This document shows positions 1 to 11,579 of a stretch of 64,000 bases of DNA, one piece after another (within the stretch, counting starts at the first letter, position 1; the number at the start of each line of letters is the position of its first letter). This stretch comes from Dickeya chrysanthemi NCPPB 402 (GTDB lineage Bacteria; Pseudomonadota; Gammaproteobacteria; Enterobacterales; Enterobacteriaceae). The stretch covers positions 4,335,974 to 4,399,973 of the forward strand of contig NZ_CM001974.1 of NCBI RefSeq assembly GCF_000406105.1. Reading direction: 5' to 3'. Below the pieces are notes generated by a model. It did not search any database. It was not told the DNA's origin and saw only the letters and a list, made by a program, of their open reading frames with translations. The position numbers were made by a program, and so were the translations under genes.

Positions 1-29
1 GGGCCATTTACCGTGGCCGCGGGTCGCAT

Positions 30-57
30 ATATTATGCTTTCCCGAAAAGAAGTCAA
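30..57 (-). promoter_or_regulatory. rRNA operon promoter P2
   Basis: Read on the minus strand, a -35 box TTGACT (52-57) and a -10 box TAATAT (30-35) are separated by 16 bp, followed by a G/C-rich start region. It lies about 95 bp downstream of a convincing rrn P1 promoter, the usual tandem P1-P2 arrangement. Transcription would run towards position 1, so the rRNA genes lie outside the window. The exact -10 register is less certain than for P1. Confidence 0.75.
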
Positions 58-125
58 GCGATATGCACCTGATTTCTTACTGAAACTGCGCTGGCGTTTC
101 GCCGTTGCCGTGTCAGTGGAGGCGC

Positions 126-180
126 ATTATAGGGACTTCTTCGTCGCTGACAAGCACTAATTTCAAAAAAATTATTGAAT
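126..180 (-). promoter_or_regulatory. rRNA operon promoter P1 with UP element
   Basis: On the minus strand the sequence reads TTGTCA (148-153), a 16-bp spacer, TATAAT (126-131), then GCGCCTCCACTGACACGG. This is almost the E. coli rrnB P1 core, including the short spacer and the GCGCC discriminator typical of stringently controlled rRNA promoters. An A/T-rich tract at about 154-180 is in the right place for an UP element. The 16S gene must start left of the window. hemG sits upstream of it, as E. coli hemG sits upstream of rrnA. Confidence 0.92.
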
Positions 181-215
181 GCCTCTTTTTTCACCATTGC
201 GGGGTGAAAACCTTA

Positions 216-755
216 TTACACCGTCTTTTTCTGGGTAAGTTGACCAAACGATTGAGCGAAACGCGCTACCTGTTCCCAATCGGTGTACTCAATCTCTTTG
301 GTACTGTCAGTCTCGCCGCCGGTCATATGCATAATCAATTGAATCATCACGCGGTCAAACCAGCGGTAACGCGGATAACGCAATGCGCCAGCAAAGACAG
401 CGCCCAAATCCGGCTGCCAGGGCGAGCGCAACAAAAACTTACGCGTATAGGCATTGGTTTGCAGCGAACGTTTCTCCGGTTTACGGGCGGTCAGGTTGAC
501 AGAGAAAAAGGCGCTAGGTTTTTGTTGCAGTAAAACGAGATGCTGACGGATAAATTTTTCCAACGCCGGATGAAAACGCCCGTAGCGCACTGATGCGCCA
601 ATCATCACCTTGTCATACTTGTCGAGGTCAACCTCATGAGCACTCAGAATATTGACGACATCACACTCCAGGGTTCCTTTCAGGTTATTAGCGATATAAG
701 ACGCTATCGCCCGTGTTTGACCATCCCGACTGGAAAACAATATTAATGCCTTCAT
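216..755 (-). CDS. hemG: Menaquinone-dependent protoporphyrinogen IX dehydrogenase
   Basis: HemG oxidises protoporphyrinogen IX to protoporphyrin IX, the next-to-last step of heme synthesis, passing electrons to quinone at the inner membrane. The 179-residue protein has a flavodoxin fold: an N-terminal FMN phosphate loop ([11 protein letters not shown], residues 3-14) and the long insert typical of HemG. The ATG at 755 was chosen because the protein then starts MKALILF and has family length. A longer reading frame would overlap trkH. It follows trkH by 22 bp on the same strand and lies just upstream of rRNA promoters. Confidence 0.95.
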   Translation of the reverse strand: MKALILFSSRDGQTRAIASYIANNLKGTLECDVVNILSAHEVDLDKYDKVMIGASVRYGRFHPALEKFIRQHLVLLQQKPSAFFSVNLTARKPEKRSLQTNAYTRKFLLRSPWQPDLGAVFAGALRYPRYRWFDRVMIQLIMHMTGGETDSTKEIEYTDWEQVARFAQSFGQLTQKKTV

Positions 756-777
756 AGCATGTTTCCTTATATATCCG

Positions 778-2229
778 TTATTCCCGCCAAAAAGTAGGAG
801 TAAAGAGTACCAGCATGGTGAATACCTCCAGACGACCAAATAACATAGTGACAATCAAAATCCATTTGGCAGCGTCATTCATGGAGGTGAAATTGTCGGC
901 CACCGTTCCAAGCCCTGGCCCGAGATTGTTCAGCGTGGCGGCTACTGCTGCAAAGGCGGAGAAATTGTCTACTCCCGTCGCGATCACCGCCAACATACTC
1001 ACGATAAACACCAGTGCATAAGCCGAGAAAAACCCCCACACGGCTTCCAGTATCCGCTCCGGCAACGCACGCTGACCAAGCTTAATGGTATATACCGCAT
1101 TCGGATGAACCAATCGCTTCAGTTCACGCGATCCCTGTAAGAACAGTAACAGGATACGAATCACTTTCAGGCCGCCACCGGTCGAACCAGCGCAACCACC
1201 AATAAACGCGGAACACAGCAGCAATACCGGCAAAAACAGCGGCCATGAAGCAATGCTATCTGTGGTAAAACCGGCGGTAGTCGCCATTGAAACCACCTGA
1301 AAGAACGCCTGATTCAGGGTTTCCATACCATTCTTGTACACACCGTGCCCCCACAAAACGAGGGTGCAAATCACAACCAGCGACATCTGAACAAAAATGA
1401 ACATACGGAATTCTGGGTCACGCCAATACACTCGCAGGCTGCGCCCGCTCAACACCGCAAAGTGCAAACCAAAATTACAGCCGGAAATCAGCAGAAACAC
1501 CGCGATAATGGTATTGATGGTAGGACTGTTAAAATAACCGATGCTGGCATCATGGGTAGAGAATCCACCGATGGCGATGGTGGAAAAGCTATGGCTGATG
1601 GCATCAAACACCGACATACCCGCCAGCCATAGTGAAAACGCGCAGATAGCAGTCAGCAATACGTAAATCAACCACAGTGTTTTGGCCGTTTCCGCGATAC
1701 GGGGCCGCATTTTATTATCCTTCAGCGGCCCAGGCATTTCGGCGCGATAGAGCTGCATCCCGCCGACGCCCAGAATCGGCAGAATGGCCACCGCCAGCAC
1801 GATGATCCCCATACCGCCCATCCATTGCAGCATTTGCCGGTAAAACAGAATGGCTTTCGGCAGCGAATCCAACCCGACCAGCGTGGTCGCACCGGTTGTC
1901 GTCAGGCCGGAAAAAGACTCGAAGAAGGCATCCGTCACCGACAAGCTGGGGCGTTCGGCAAACAGAAAAGGCAACGCCCCGACGCTACCCAACACCGTCC
2001 AGAACAACACCACGATCAGAAAACCTTCACGGGCTTTCAGTTCATGGCGATGCTTGCGGTTAGGCAGCCACAGCAGCAGCCCCATTACCAACGCGACAAT
2101 AAATGTCTGAATAAATGCCCGACCGGCGCCGTCACGATAAATCAACGCCACCATGCCGGGAATGAACATGGTGCCGGAAAACAGGATGACCAGCAGTCCG
2201 ACAATGCGGGTTATGGCACGCAAGTGCAT
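778..2229 (-). CDS. trkH: Trk potassium uptake system membrane subunit TrkH
   Basis: TrkH is the inner-membrane K+ translocating subunit that works with TrkA. The 483-residue product equals the E. coli length when started at the ATG at 2229 ([11 protein letters not shown]); the frame stays open further upstream, but that would run into yigZ. Filter-loop motifs of the Trk/Ktr/HKT superfamily are visible in order: [24 protein letters not shown] and [10 protein letters not shown]. Many hydrophobic segments span the length. It lies between yigZ and hemG, the E. coli order pepQ-yigZ-trkH-hemG. Confidence 0.95.
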   Translation of the reverse strand: MHLRAITRIVGLLVILFSGTMFIPGMVALIYRDGAGRAFIQTFIVALVMGLLLWLPNRKHRHELKAREGFLIVVLFWTVLGSVGALPFLFAERPSLSVTDAFFESFSGLTTTGATTLVGLDSLPKAILFYRQMLQWMGGMGIIVLAVAILPILGVGGMQLYRAEMPGPLKDNKMRPRIAETAKTLWLIYVLLTAICAFSLWLAGMSVFDAISHSFSTIAIGGFSTHDASIGYFNSPTINTIIAVFLLISGCNFGLHFAVLSGRSLRVYWRDPEFRMFIFVQMSLVVICTLVLWGHGVYKNGMETLNQAFFQVVSMATTAGFTTDSIASWPLFLPVLLLCSAFIGGCAGSTGGGLKVIRILLLFLQGSRELKRLVHPNAVYTIKLGQRALPERILEAVWGFFSAYALVFIVSMLAVIATGVDNFSAFAAVAATLNNLGPGLGTVADNFTSMNDAAKWILIVTMLFGRLEVFTMLVLFTPTFWRE

Positions 2230-2269
2230 CAGGGAGCCTTCCTTAAACGGTTCAAGATTACGCGCTGGA

Positions 2270-2884
2270 TTATTGTGAAATTGGCTGCAAATGCAACGCG
2301 CCGCGGCTAATATCGCGCAACCGTCGCGTCGCGTCGTCCACGGCCGTGACCGGAAGAGCCAGTTGGAGCGAGACATCGCCGGCGTACTCGGTTGAGACTA
2401 CCTGCCCTTGTAACGCCAAGACGACGGCCTCCACCTGCGGCAACAACGCATAATCGCACTGCAATCGATACATCCGATACATCACTTTCTGCTGCAGCGA
2501 CAGTTGCTTCAGGGCTTGTTGCACGCCACCGCCATAGGCTTTGACCAGCCCGCCGGTACCCAGCCTGATGCCGCCATAATAACGCACCACCACCGCCACA
2601 ACCTCGCCGATGCCGCTGCCCATCAATTGAGCCAGCATCGGTTTGCCCGCGGTTCCCGAGGGTTCACCGTCATCGGAAAACCCGAGTTGTTGCGAATCGT
2701 CCGGCGCGCCCGCGACATACGCCCAGCAATGGTGCGCCGCCGAGGGGTGCTGCTCGCGAGCCTGCTGAATTACGCCACGAGCCGCGTCCACCCCGCAAGC
2801 CGGAGTGAGCAGGGTGATGAAGCGACTCTTTTTAATCTCTTCCTGAACGCTGACAGACGCAGCAGGGACCGGATATGCCTGCAT
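2270..2884 (-). CDS. yigZ: IMPACT family protein YigZ
   Basis: A 204-residue member of the IMPACT/YigZ family. These proteins have an N-terminal IMPACT domain, here with KKSRFIT near residue 19 and the glycine-rich VVRYYGGIRLGTGGLVKAYG at about 101-120. A C-terminal EF-G-like domain follows. The molecular role in bacteria is not established; the eukaryotic relative modulates Gcn2 signalling. The start codon overlaps the pepQ stop by one base, so translation is probably coupled. Length and place match E. coli YigZ. Confidence 0.9.
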   Translation of the reverse strand: MQAYPVPAASVSVQEEIKKSRFITLLTPACGVDAARGVIQQAREQHPSAAHHCWAYVAGAPDDSQQLGFSDDGEPSGTAGKPMLAQLMGSGIGEVVAVVVRYYGGIRLGTGGLVKAYGGGVQQALKQLSLQQKVMYRMYRLQCDYALLPQVEAVVLALQGQVVSTEYAGDVSLQLALPVTAVDDATRRLRDISRGALHLQPISQ

Positions 2885-4215
2885 CAGGCCAGATCAAGCG
2901 CGCGGGTCAGGTTTTCAATGCGTTTGTCATGAACCACGATATTGTCTTCAATACGAATACCGCCGAACGGGCGCAACGCATCCAGCTTCTGCCAGTTGAA
3001 ATGCTGGCGTAGCTCGCCCTGACGCCAGGGCTCAAGCAACGAATCGATGAAATAGATACCCGGTTCGATAGTCAGCACCATGCGCGGCTCCAGAATCCGG
3101 GTACAACGCAGGTAGGGATGGGCTGATGGCGCAGGCAGCGTCGTGCCGGCGTCGTCCTGCATAAATCCGCCGACGTCATGCACCTGCAAGCCAAGCGGAT
3201 GGCCCAGACCGTGCGGCAGGAACGGCGACGTCACGCCCTGCTCCACCATCGCTTCTTCACTCAGCCCGGTCACCAGTTGATGACGTTTAAGCAACGCCGC
3301 CACCCGGCGATGCATCTGTAAATGGTAGTCGGTATAACGCACGCCGGCCTTCAGAGTATCTATCAGCGCCAGTTGCTCGCGGTTCAGGTCTTTTACCAAC
3401 GCAGCATAGTCATTGTCATGCTGCGCGGCATAGGTACGGGTAATGTCCGCCGCATAGCCGTTATATTCTGCGCCGGCATCCAGCAGGAAACTGCGCATTT
3501 CCGCCGGCACCCGATGTTCGAGCTGAGTATAATGCAGCACCGCCGCGTGCTCGTTGAGAGCGACGATATTGCCATAAGGCACATCGGTATCACGGTGACC
3601 GGTGGCGGTCAGGTACGCCAGATTGATGTCAAATTCGCTCATGCCGGACTGGAACGCTTCGTATGCGGCATGGTGGCCGACCACCGCCGTTTTCTGCGCT
3701 TCACGCATGCAGGCCAGTTCGTAATCCGTCTTGTAGGCACGGTGGTAATGCAGATAATCCAGCACGCCTTTCGGGTTGATATGCTCCGGCGCCACGCCCA
3801 GATTCAGCGCCCGTTGCGGCGCGGAACCGATATAGGCGACACGCTGGCGTTGAACCGGCAATTGCTGGCCGATGTCGTCGGCCTTGCGCAGTACCTGGAT
3901 GTCCAACGATGTGGTCCAAAAACTGTCCGGCACCGGTGCCACGTTATGCCAGTAATCAACGGGGGAGTAGAACCACAGCTTCGGCGTATTGACCCCATCC
4001 ACCCACAGCCAGCAGTTCGGCACTTGCGTCACCGGCAGCCAGGCTTTGAACTGCGGGTTAACTTTGAACGGATAAGCATGATCATCCAGAAACGCCATCA
4101 TCAGCTCACCGGAGTGGATCAATAAGGCATCCAGATTATGCCGTGCCAGAACCGCCTGCGTGCGTTGCTGCAGAGTCGCCACATGTTGATGATACAAAGA
4201 AGTCAGCGTTTCCAT
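2884..4215 (-). CDS. pepQ: Xaa-Pro dipeptidase PepQ
   Basis: PepQ is a cytosolic metalloenzyme that cleaves dipeptides with a C-terminal proline. The 443-residue protein matches E. coli length when started at the ATG at 4215 (METLTSLY); a start four codons earlier also exists. The C-terminal pita-bread domain shows the dinuclear metal ligands: [15 protein letters not shown] with both aspartates, [13 protein letters not shown] with the histidine, and the glutamates in TIEPGIYF and IRIEDNI. It is transcribed divergently from fadBA, as in E. coli. Confidence 0.95.
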   Translation of the reverse strand: METLTSLYHQHVATLQQRTQAVLARHNLDALLIHSGELMMAFLDDHAYPFKVNPQFKAWLPVTQVPNCWLWVDGVNTPKLWFYSPVDYWHNVAPVPDSFWTTSLDIQVLRKADDIGQQLPVQRQRVAYIGSAPQRALNLGVAPEHINPKGVLDYLHYHRAYKTDYELACMREAQKTAVVGHHAAYEAFQSGMSEFDINLAYLTATGHRDTDVPYGNIVALNEHAAVLHYTQLEHRVPAEMRSFLLDAGAEYNGYAADITRTYAAQHDNDYAALVKDLNREQLALIDTLKAGVRYTDYHLQMHRRVAALLKRHQLVTGLSEEAMVEQGVTSPFLPHGLGHPLGLQVHDVGGFMQDDAGTTLPAPSAHPYLRCTRILEPRMVLTIEPGIYFIDSLLEPWRQGELRQHFNWQKLDALRPFGGIRIEDNIVVHDKRIENLTRALDLA

Positions 4216-4356
4216 CACAATCCCCATTGATAACAGACTGTTTCCCAGTGTAACACAGTGCCCTGATGAGGGCAGCGTTGCTCACCTTGTGATCCTCCCG
4301 GCAAATCCCTCATGTGTTGTTTGCATTTCATTAACATCAAAACCACAATTTCTTAC

Positions 4357-4373
4357 ATCTGGTCATACCAGAT
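4357..4373. promoter_or_regulatory. FadR operator upstream of fadBA
   Basis: The 17-bp sequence ATCTGGTCATACCAGAT is a near-perfect palindrome, closely matching the E. coli fadBA FadR site. It ends 23 bp before the fadB start. FadR represses beta-oxidation genes until long-chain acyl-CoA releases it. That the site is used here is inferred from sequence and position. Confidence 0.88.
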
Positions 4374-4396
4374 TACGGATAACAGTGGAGAACACC

Positions 4397-6586
4397 ATGA
4401 TCTATCAAGGCGACACGCTGTACCTTAACTGGCTGGAAGACGGCATTGCCGAACTGGTTTTTGCCGCGCCCGGCAGCGTCAACAAGCTGGATACCCGCAC
4501 CGTAGCCAGTCTTGGCGAAGCCCTGAATCACCTGACGAACCAACCCTCACTCCGCGCGCTGCTACTGCGCTCGGATAAACCCGCCTTCATTGCCGGAGCG
4601 GACATCACCGAATTCCTGTCGTTGTTTGCCGCCCCGCCGGAAGCGTTGCATCAGTGGCTGACCGAAGCCAACGCCATTTTCAGCCGACTGGAAGATTTGC
4701 CGGTGCCGACGTTATCCGCCATCAACGGCTATGCGCTGGGCGGAGGATGCGAATGCGTGCTGGCGACCGATTTCCGTCTTGCAACGCCTGATGCGCGCAT
4801 CGGCCTGCCGGAAGTCAAACTGGGTATCATGCCGGGGTTTGGCGGCACGGTCCGATTGCCGCGGCTGCTGGGCGCGGACGGCGCGCTGGAAATCATCACT
4901 GCGGGTAAAGACCTGTCTGCCGGCGAGGCGCTGAAAGCCGGGCTGGTGGATGCGATAACAGACAGTGACAAGTTGCTGTCTTCCGCCCTGCATATGTTGC
5001 GTCTGTCGGCGGAGGATAAACTGGACTGGCGCACCCGCCGTCGTCAGAAACAATCGCCGCTGCGGCTTAACCGTATCGAAGCCACCATGAGTTTTGCTAC
5101 CGCCAACGCGCTGGTGCAACAAGCGGCAGGCCGCCACTACCCCGCACCGATGATGGCGCTCAAAACCATCGAAGCCGCCGCCGGGCTGCACCGCGACGCC
5201 GCGCTGAAGCTCGAAACCGATAATTTCGTCGCGCTGACTCAAACCACCGCGGCATACGCGTTGGTCGGTGTATTCCTTAATGAGCAGGCGGTAAAAAGCG
5301 CCGCAAAAAAATGGGCTGGCGATGCCTCGCCGCCCGCTCGTGTTGCCGTACTGGGCGCCGGGATCATGGGCGGCGGCATTGCCTGCCAGTCGGCACGCAA
5401 AGGGGTGCCAGTGTGGATGAAAGATATCAGTGAAAAAGCGCTGACACTGGGGATGGAGGAAGCGGCCAAGCTGCTTAACGCGCAGTTGGAACGCGGCAAA
5501 CTGGACGCCATGACCATGGCGGGGGTGCTGGCCCGTATTCACCCGACACTCAATAACAACGGGCTTGAACAAGCTGACCTGATTATCGAAGCCGTAGTGG
5601 AAAACCCGCAGGTAAAAGCCAGGGTGCTGGCCGATATCGAAGCTTATGTCAGCGAACAGACGTTGATTGTTTCCAATACGTCGACGATTCCCATCGGGCA
5701 ATTAGCCACTTCATTGCAGCGGCCGCAAAATTTCTGCGGGATGCACTTTTTCAACCCGGTACATCGTATGCCGCTGGTTGAAGTGATACGAGGCCCAAAG
5801 ACCGATGAGAAAACGCTGGCCCGCGTGGTGGCCTACGCCAGCAAGATCGGCAAAACCCCGATCGTGGTGAACGACTGCCCGGGATTCTTCGTCAACCGCG
5901 TGCTGTTTCCCTACATTGCCGCCTTCAACCTGCTGATGCGCGACGGCGCGGATTTCCGCGACGTGGACGCGGTGATGGAGAAACAGTTCGGTTGGCCGAT
6001 GGGGCCGGCTTACCTGTTGGACGTAGTCGGGCTGGATACCGCTCACCACGCGCAGGCGGTGATGTCGGCAGGCTTTCCGCAGCGTATGGCGAAAACCTAT
6101 CGCGACGCGGTCGATGTGCTGGTGGAGCATCAGCGTTTCGGTCAGAAGAGCGGCGCGGGCTTCTACCGCTACTATCCGGATGCCAAAGGCAAACCACGCC
6201 GCGAACAGGACGAGCAGACCGATATCTTGCTGGATGCGGTCTGCCAGCCGAAGCGAACCTTCAGTGCGCAAGAGATTATCCATCGCCTGATGGTGCCGAT
6301 GCTCAACGAAGTCGCGCGTTGTCTGGAAGAAGGTATCGTCGCCACCCCGGCGGAAGCCGACATGGCGCTGCTTTACGGCCTGGGTTTCCCGCCATTCCAC
6401 GGCGGCGCCTGCCGTTACCTGGATACGCTGGGCAGCCAGCACTATGTCGACATCGCCCAGTCGCTGGCATCACTGGGGCCGCTTTACGCCATACCGGAAA
6501 GCCTGTTGCAGATGGCGCAACGCCAACAGCGTTATTACCCGGCGGTTGAACCTCACAGCAACCTTTCTCTTCATCAACCGGCATAA
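4397..6586 (+). CDS. fadB: Fatty acid oxidation complex alpha subunit FadB
   Basis: FadB carries enoyl-CoA hydratase, cis/trans enoyl-CoA isomerase and L-3-hydroxyacyl-CoA dehydrogenase activities of aerobic beta-oxidation, and forms a complex with FadA. The 729-residue protein equals the E. coli length from the ATG at 4397. The N-terminal crotonase domain includes [10 protein letters not shown] and the GGGCE oxyanion region. The dehydrogenase domain begins with the NAD loop [14 protein letters not shown] near residue 315, with catalytic His in [10 protein letters not shown] near 450. fadA follows after 12 bp, so this is a fadBA operon under a FadR site. Confidence 0.97.
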   Translation: MIYQGDTLYLNWLEDGIAELVFAAPGSVNKLDTRTVASLGEALNHLTNQPSLRALLLRSDKPAFIAGADITEFLSLFAAPPEALHQWLTEANAIFSRLEDLPVPTLSAINGYALGGGCECVLATDFRLATPDARIGLPEVKLGIMPGFGGTVRLPRLLGADGALEIITAGKDLSAGEALKAGLVDAITDSDKLLSSALHMLRLSAEDKLDWRTRRRQKQSPLRLNRIEATMSFATANALVQQAAGRHYPAPMMALKTIEAAAGLHRDAALKLETDNFVALTQTTAAYALVGVFLNEQAVKSAAKKWAGDASPPARVAVLGAGIMGGGIACQSARKGVPVWMKDISEKALTLGMEEAAKLLNAQLERGKLDAMTMAGVLARIHPTLNNNGLEQADLIIEAVVENPQVKARVLADIEAYVSEQTLIVSNTSTIPIGQLATSLQRPQNFCGMHFFNPVHRMPLVEVIRGPKTDEKTLARVVAYASKIGKTPIVVNDCPGFFVNRVLFPYIAAFNLLMRDGADFRDVDAVMEKQFGWPMGPAYLLDVVGLDTAHHAQAVMSAGFPQRMAKTYRDAVDVLVEHQRFGQKSGAGFYRYYPDAKGKPRREQDEQTDILLDAVCQPKRTFSAQEIIHRLMVPMLNEVARCLEEGIVATPAEADMALLYGLGFPPFHGGACRYLDTLGSQHYVDIAQSLASLGPLYAIPESLLQMAQRQQRYYPAVEPHSNLSLHQPA

Positions 6587-7762
<1,176 letters not shown>

Positions 7763-7769
7763 CCTCCAC

Positions 7770-7793
7770 CCGCCGGTGCCACCGTACCGGCGG
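7770..7793. terminator. Possible bidirectional terminator hairpin
   Basis: An 8-bp inverted repeat, CCGCCGGT / ACCGGCGG with an 8-nt loop, sits between the convergent ends of fadA and the DUF6691 gene. No clear T-tract follows on either strand, so function as an intrinsic terminator is uncertain. Confidence 0.4.
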
Positions 7794-7807
7794 AGTCAAC
7801 ACCCACA

Positions 7808-8236
7808 TCAGGAAACCCGCTCCCGATGGCGTGAAGAAAGCCACTCATACAGCCCCATGCCTGCGAGCATAGCGGCAAAGAACACCCAGCCTTTCACTGT
7901 GCCATACGACAGCAGCACCAACGCCGGGCCGGGGCAAATACCGGCCATCCCCCAGCCGATGCCAAACAGCAGGCTGCCCGCCACCAGCGGTTTGTCGATC
8001 GCTTTTTTTAGCGGCAGGGAAAACAACGCCACGCACAGCGGCTTTGCCATCCGGCCGACAAGACGAAAACCGAGCGTCCCGACCACCAGCGCGCCTCCCA
8101 TCACCAGCGCCAACGACGGGTCCCACTGCCGGGTAATATCCAGGAAACCCAGCACTTTCTGCGGGTTCGCCATACCGCTGATCAGCAGCCCGATCCCAAA
8201 AACCAGCCCGGCCAGAAAAGAAAACAGGTTATTCAT
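7808..8236 (-). CDS. YeeE/YedE-type (DUF6691) membrane protein, second half of a transporter pair
   Basis: A 142-residue membrane protein with about four hydrophobic segments. Conserved glycine/cysteine signatures of the YeeE/YedE superfamily are present: GLLISGMANPQKVLGFLD near residue 17 and FGIGWGMAGICPGPAL near 92. Family members are linked to uptake of sulfur compounds such as thiosulfate, with conserved cysteines in the path; the substrate here is unknown. The ATG at 8236 has a GGAG ribosome site 8 nt upstream. The preceding gene on the same strand encodes the matching half, so the two probably form one transporter. Confidence 0.8.
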   Translation of the reverse strand: MNNLFSFLAGLVFGIGLLISGMANPQKVLGFLDITRQWDPSLALVMGGALVVGTLGFRLVGRMAKPLCVALFSLPLKKAIDKPLVAGSLLFGIGWGMAGICPGPALVLLSYGTVKGWVFFAAMLAGMGLYEWLSSRHRERVS

Positions 8237-8270
8237 CGTCCGCTCCTTAACGTGCGTCATAACACCCTAT

Positions 8271-8699
8271 TCAACGGAATGCGCCCAGCGCCCAGACGGT
8301 GACAAACGCCGCCCCCATGAAGGTCAGCGTCGCCACTAACGATCGCAGCGACAAACGGGATAAGCCACACACACCATGTCCACTGGTGCAGCCCGCCCCG
8401 TATCGAGTGCCGACGCCCACCAATAGACCGGATACGACCAGCCAGAGCGTGGATGTTGATATCGTACTCTCCGGCAACGGTGCCGCCAGTTGGTAGAGCC
8501 AGGGCGCAGCGATCATCCCCAGCACAAACGCCAACCGCCATCCTTTATCCGGTGACGAGCGGTTCAGTAGCCCACCGAGAATGCCGCTGATGCCGGCAAC
8601 ACGTCCGCAGAATACCGCCAGCATCACTACCGCAACGCCAATCACCAGACCGCCTGTCAGGCTCATCAGCGGCGTGAACGCCGCCATATCAATCTGCAT
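8271..8699 (-). CDS. YeeE/YedE family membrane protein, first half of a transporter pair
   Basis: A 142-residue protein with about four membrane segments, started at the ATG at 8699 behind a G-rich ribosome site. It carries the family signatures GRVAGISGILGGLL and RYGAGCTSGHGVCGLSRLS, the latter with three cysteines likely to contact a sulfur substrate. It is followed after 34 bp by the DUF6691 partner. Split pairs of this type are known as PmpA/PmpB-like proteins. No dedicated regulator, sulfurtransferase or dioxygenase gene lies beside it here, which leaves the role open. Confidence 0.8.
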   Translation of the reverse strand: MQIDMAAFTPLMSLTGGLVIGVAVVMLAVFCGRVAGISGILGGLLNRSSPDKGWRLAFVLGMIAAPWLYQLAAPLPESTISTSTLWLVVSGLLVGVGTRYGAGCTSGHGVCGLSRLSLRSLVATLTFMGAAFVTVWALGAFR

Positions 8700-9080
8700 A
8701 ATCTCTACCCCCAATGATGTCAGGCCGTACACCAGCCAGCGCAATCCATACCGCACATTGCGCTGCGACGAACGGCACCAGCTCGCAGCACAACCGAGAG
8801 CCCTTTCATGTGTTTATGCTGCGTTAGGGCAATCAGCGATGAGGGTGCCTATCGCTTGTCGCCCACCAGTTCAGGCTCGGTCATACAACCACTATGTGAT
8901 ACGCGGCTCCGCCGTACCGGCTGTCCCTCTCACAAAAAATAATATATTATTTTATATAATGAAAGATACCATATTGTTACCAAACTTGTTACCAAACCCC
9001 ATCACCGATCACACCATATATGACTTGATGGACGATCTGTTTTGATGGACGATCTGTTGTAGAAAACAGGCTGCTGAAAA
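8700..9080. other. Gene-poor interval with tandem duplications
   Basis: No convincing gene is seen between the YeeE pair and the fre terminator. The left part is ordinary in base composition. From about 8935 it becomes strongly A/T-rich. Two perfect tandem duplications follow: a 12-bp unit TTGTTACCAAAC twice at 8974-8997, and a 17-bp unit TTGATGGACGATCTGTT twice at 9025-9058. A 28-codon frame (8959-9045) spans the first and part of the second but has no evident ribosome site. Confidence 0.6.
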
Positions 9081-9108
9081 ACAACAAGGCCGGGTATCAA
9101 CCCGGCCT
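9081..9108 (-). terminator. Intrinsic terminator of ubiD-fre
   Basis: The hairpin AGGCCGGGT / ACCCGGCCT with a 4-nt loop (9087-9108) is followed on the minus strand by TGTTGTTTTTC. It lies 24 bp past the fre stop. Confidence 0.85.
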
Positions 9109-9131
9109 CGCAAGCACAACGATGACAAAAA

Positions 9132-9833
9132 TCAAATGAAAGAAAAAGCATCGCTGTACATGTGCGCGCTCTGTGCACCACGTTCGTTGCAAAAACGCTC
9201 ACGGGCAATTTTCGCCATCTCGAAACGGCCTGCGATATAAATATCGTGCGACGCCAGCGAGCCGAAATCCTGGAGTACCGCACTCAATACGGTTCCGGAA
9301 CGGCCATGCCACTGTTCATCCGGCTGTTCAACCACCGGGATCACCTTCAGGTTAGGGTGTGACTGCGCCAGAGCTTGCAACGCCCCCAGATCGTACAAGT
9401 GTCGCAACTCACGGCCACCCCAATACACGGAAACCGGACGTTCCGGCTGGCTTGCCAGCACCGTCAGCAAAATAGAACGCACATAGGAGAACCCTGTGCC
9501 GCCCGCTATCAGAATCAACGGCCGATCGCTGTCTTCACGCAACCAGGCATCACCGTGGGGAATATCCACCACCAGCGATTTTTCCTTCAAAATGCGATCC
9601 ATCACGGCCATCGCATACAGGTTCATCTCAGACGCCCCGATATGCAATTCGATAGTCCCTTGTTCTGTCGGCGTTGAGGCCACGGAGAACGGGCGCTTGT
9701 CACGTTCGTCCATTACCACCATCAAATATTGCCCGGCACGAAAGGAAAAAGGTGCCGATGGCAATAAGCGCACCCGGTAAACCGTATCGGTGATAGCTTC
9801 CACCGACGTTACTGTACAGCTCAACGTTGTCAT
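9132..9833 (-). CDS. fre: NAD(P)H-flavin reductase Fre
   Basis: Fre reduces free flavins with NAD(P)H; beside ubiD it may supply reduced FMN for UbiX/UbiD chemistry. The 233-residue length and start ([20 protein letters not shown]) match E. coli. Visible motifs are [10 protein letters not shown] and KRPFSVAST for flavin binding, [13 protein letters not shown] for the NAD(P)H Rossmann loop, and the C-terminal [13 protein letters not shown]. The ATG at 9833 was preferred over upstream extensions on homology. It follows ubiD on the same strand after 49 bp. Confidence 0.95.
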   Translation of the reverse strand: MTTLSCTVTSVEAITDTVYRVRLLPSAPFSFRAGQYLMVVMDERDKRPFSVASTPTEQGTIELHIGASEMNLYAMAVMDRILKEKSLVVDIPHGDAWLREDSDRPLILIAGGTGFSYVRSILLTVLASQPERPVSVYWGGRELRHLYDLGALQALAQSHPNLKVIPVVEQPDEQWHGRSGTVLSAVLQDFGSLASHDIYIAGRFEMAKIARERFCNERGAQSAHMYSDAFSFI

Positions 9834-9882
9834 GCGTTCCCTCTGTAGGGTCAAAGCAAAATGGGGAACAGCGTAAGCGCCG

Positions 9883-11379
9883 TCAGTGCGGCTTACCACT
9901 GTCATTCAATATGGCCAATTCATCCCATATGGCGTCCACACGGGCGACAACCGACGGATCTTTGGTAATAGGGTGACCCCATTCACGTTGCGTTTCACCC
10001 GGCCATTTATTCGTTGCATCCAGCCCCATTTTGGAGCCAAGCCCGGAGACCGGTGAAGCAAAATCCAGATAATCAATCGGCGTATTTTCAAGTAGCAACG
10101 TATCACGCGCCGGATCCATACGTGTGGTGATTGCCCAAATCACATCTTTCCAGTCGCGGGCATCAATATCGTCATCACAGACAATAACGAATTTGGTATA
10201 CATGAACTGGCGTAAAAAAGACCAGACGCCCATCATCACCCGTTTGGCATGACCGGCATACTGTTTTTTCATAGTAACGACAGCCAGCCGGTAAGAACAG
10301 CCCTCTGGCGGCAGATAAAAGTCGACGATTTCCGGAAACTGCTTTTGCAGCAGCGGCACGAACACTTCATTCAGCGCCACACCCAGAACGGCAGGCTCAT
10401 CGGGCGGGCGACCGGTATAAGTGGAATGATAAATCGCATCGCGCCGCTGGGTCACGTGGGTTACGGTAAACACTGGGAAATGGTCGACTTCATTGTAATA
10501 ACCGGTGTGATCGCCATAAGGGCCTTCCGGCGCCGTTTCATCCACGTCGATATAGCCTTCCAGCACGATTTCGGCGCTGGCCGGCACGTCCAGATCGCAG
10601 GACAGGCATTTCACGACTTCGGTCTTGTGACCACGCAGTAACCCGGCAAAAGCATATTCAGATAACGTATCCGGCACCGGCGTCACCGCGCCCAGAATGG
10701 TAGCCGGATCTGCGCCCAACGCGACCGCGACCGGGAAACGCTCGCCGGGGCGTTGCTGACGCCACTCCTGAAAATCCAGTGCACCGCCGCGGTGTGACAA
10801 CCAGCGCATAATCAGTTTGTTGCGGCCAATCAGTTGCTGACGGTAAATCCCCAGATTCTGGCGCTCTTTGAAAGGCCCGCGCGTGACCGTCAGTCCCCAG
10901 GTGACCAACGGCGCCACATCGCCCGGCCAGCAATGCATGATCGGAATTCGGCCCAGATCCACCTCATCGCCTTCCCATACCTGCTCCTGGCAGGGCGCAC
11001 TCGACAGCCGTTTGGTCGGCATGTTAAGCACCTGCCGAAATTTAGGTAGCTTATCCACCAGGTCACGAAAACCACGCGGCGGTTCCGGCTCTTTTAAAAA
11101 TGCCAACAAGCGACCGATATCACGCAACGCGCCGACCTCTTCCTGCCCCATTCCCAGCGCCACGCGCTTAGGCGTACCGAACAGGTTGCACAGCACCGGC
11201 ATACCGTAACCTTTCGGATTTTCAAATAACAGCGCCGGGCCGCCGGCACGCAGGGTGCGATCGGCAATTTCGGTCATTTCCAGGTAGGGATCTATCGGCT
11301 GATGGATGCGTTTGAGTTCGCCTCTCGCCTCAAGCTGAGCGAGAAATTCACGTAAGTCACGGTATTTCATGCTGATCAT
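9883..11379 (-). CDS. ubiD: 4-hydroxy-3-polyprenylbenzoate decarboxylase UbiD
   Basis: UbiD decarboxylates 3-octaprenyl-4-hydroxybenzoate in ubiquinone synthesis, using the prenylated FMN made by UbiX. The 498-residue protein covers the full family length. Conserved blocks include [34 protein letters not shown], the active-site region [17 protein letters not shown] and [19 protein letters not shown]. An alternative ATG three codons in (11370) is possible; neither start has a strong ribosome site. It is divergent from rfaH and probably co-transcribed with fre. Confidence 0.96.
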   Translation of the reverse strand: MISMKYRDLREFLAQLEARGELKRIHQPIDPYLEMTEIADRTLRAGGPALLFENPKGYGMPVLCNLFGTPKRVALGMGQEEVGALRDIGRLLAFLKEPEPPRGFRDLVDKLPKFRQVLNMPTKRLSSAPCQEQVWEGDEVDLGRIPIMHCWPGDVAPLVTWGLTVTRGPFKERQNLGIYRQQLIGRNKLIMRWLSHRGGALDFQEWRQQRPGERFPVAVALGADPATILGAVTPVPDTLSEYAFAGLLRGHKTEVVKCLSCDLDVPASAEIVLEGYIDVDETAPEGPYGDHTGYYNEVDHFPVFTVTHVTQRRDAIYHSTYTGRPPDEPAVLGVALNEVFVPLLQKQFPEIVDFYLPPEGCSYRLAVVTMKKQYAGHAKRVMMGVWSFLRQFMYTKFVIVCDDDIDARDWKDVIWAITTRMDPARDTLLLENTPIDYLDFASPVSGLGSKMGLDATNKWPGETQREWGHPITKDPSVVARVDAIWDELAILNDSGKPH

Positions 11380-11579
11380 CAGAAAGGTCAGTGGTGGCGG
11401 TATTATAAAGGCTATTGACCATGCTGTCGCTTACCGCCCGCGCGATTTCCGGCAAGTGCCTGAACCTGCTACGTTCAACGCCGCCTGCAATTTAGGAATT
11501 TCTCCCGGAAATTTTATCCCGCAAGGGATAACGCTTTTGCTATCCTCTCCCGCTGAGAAAGCCATAGAAAAGTGAAATT

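Noticed and set aside
2230..2376. Longer trkH start overlapping yigZ
   Set aside because: The additional 49 residues are not conserved and would overlap the yigZ coding region; the ATG at 2229 gives exactly the family length.
8581..9045. Plus-strand frame of 154 codons
   Set aside because: It overlaps the YeeE-type gene on the other strand for much of its length, and the translation is not protein-like until the last 28 codons.
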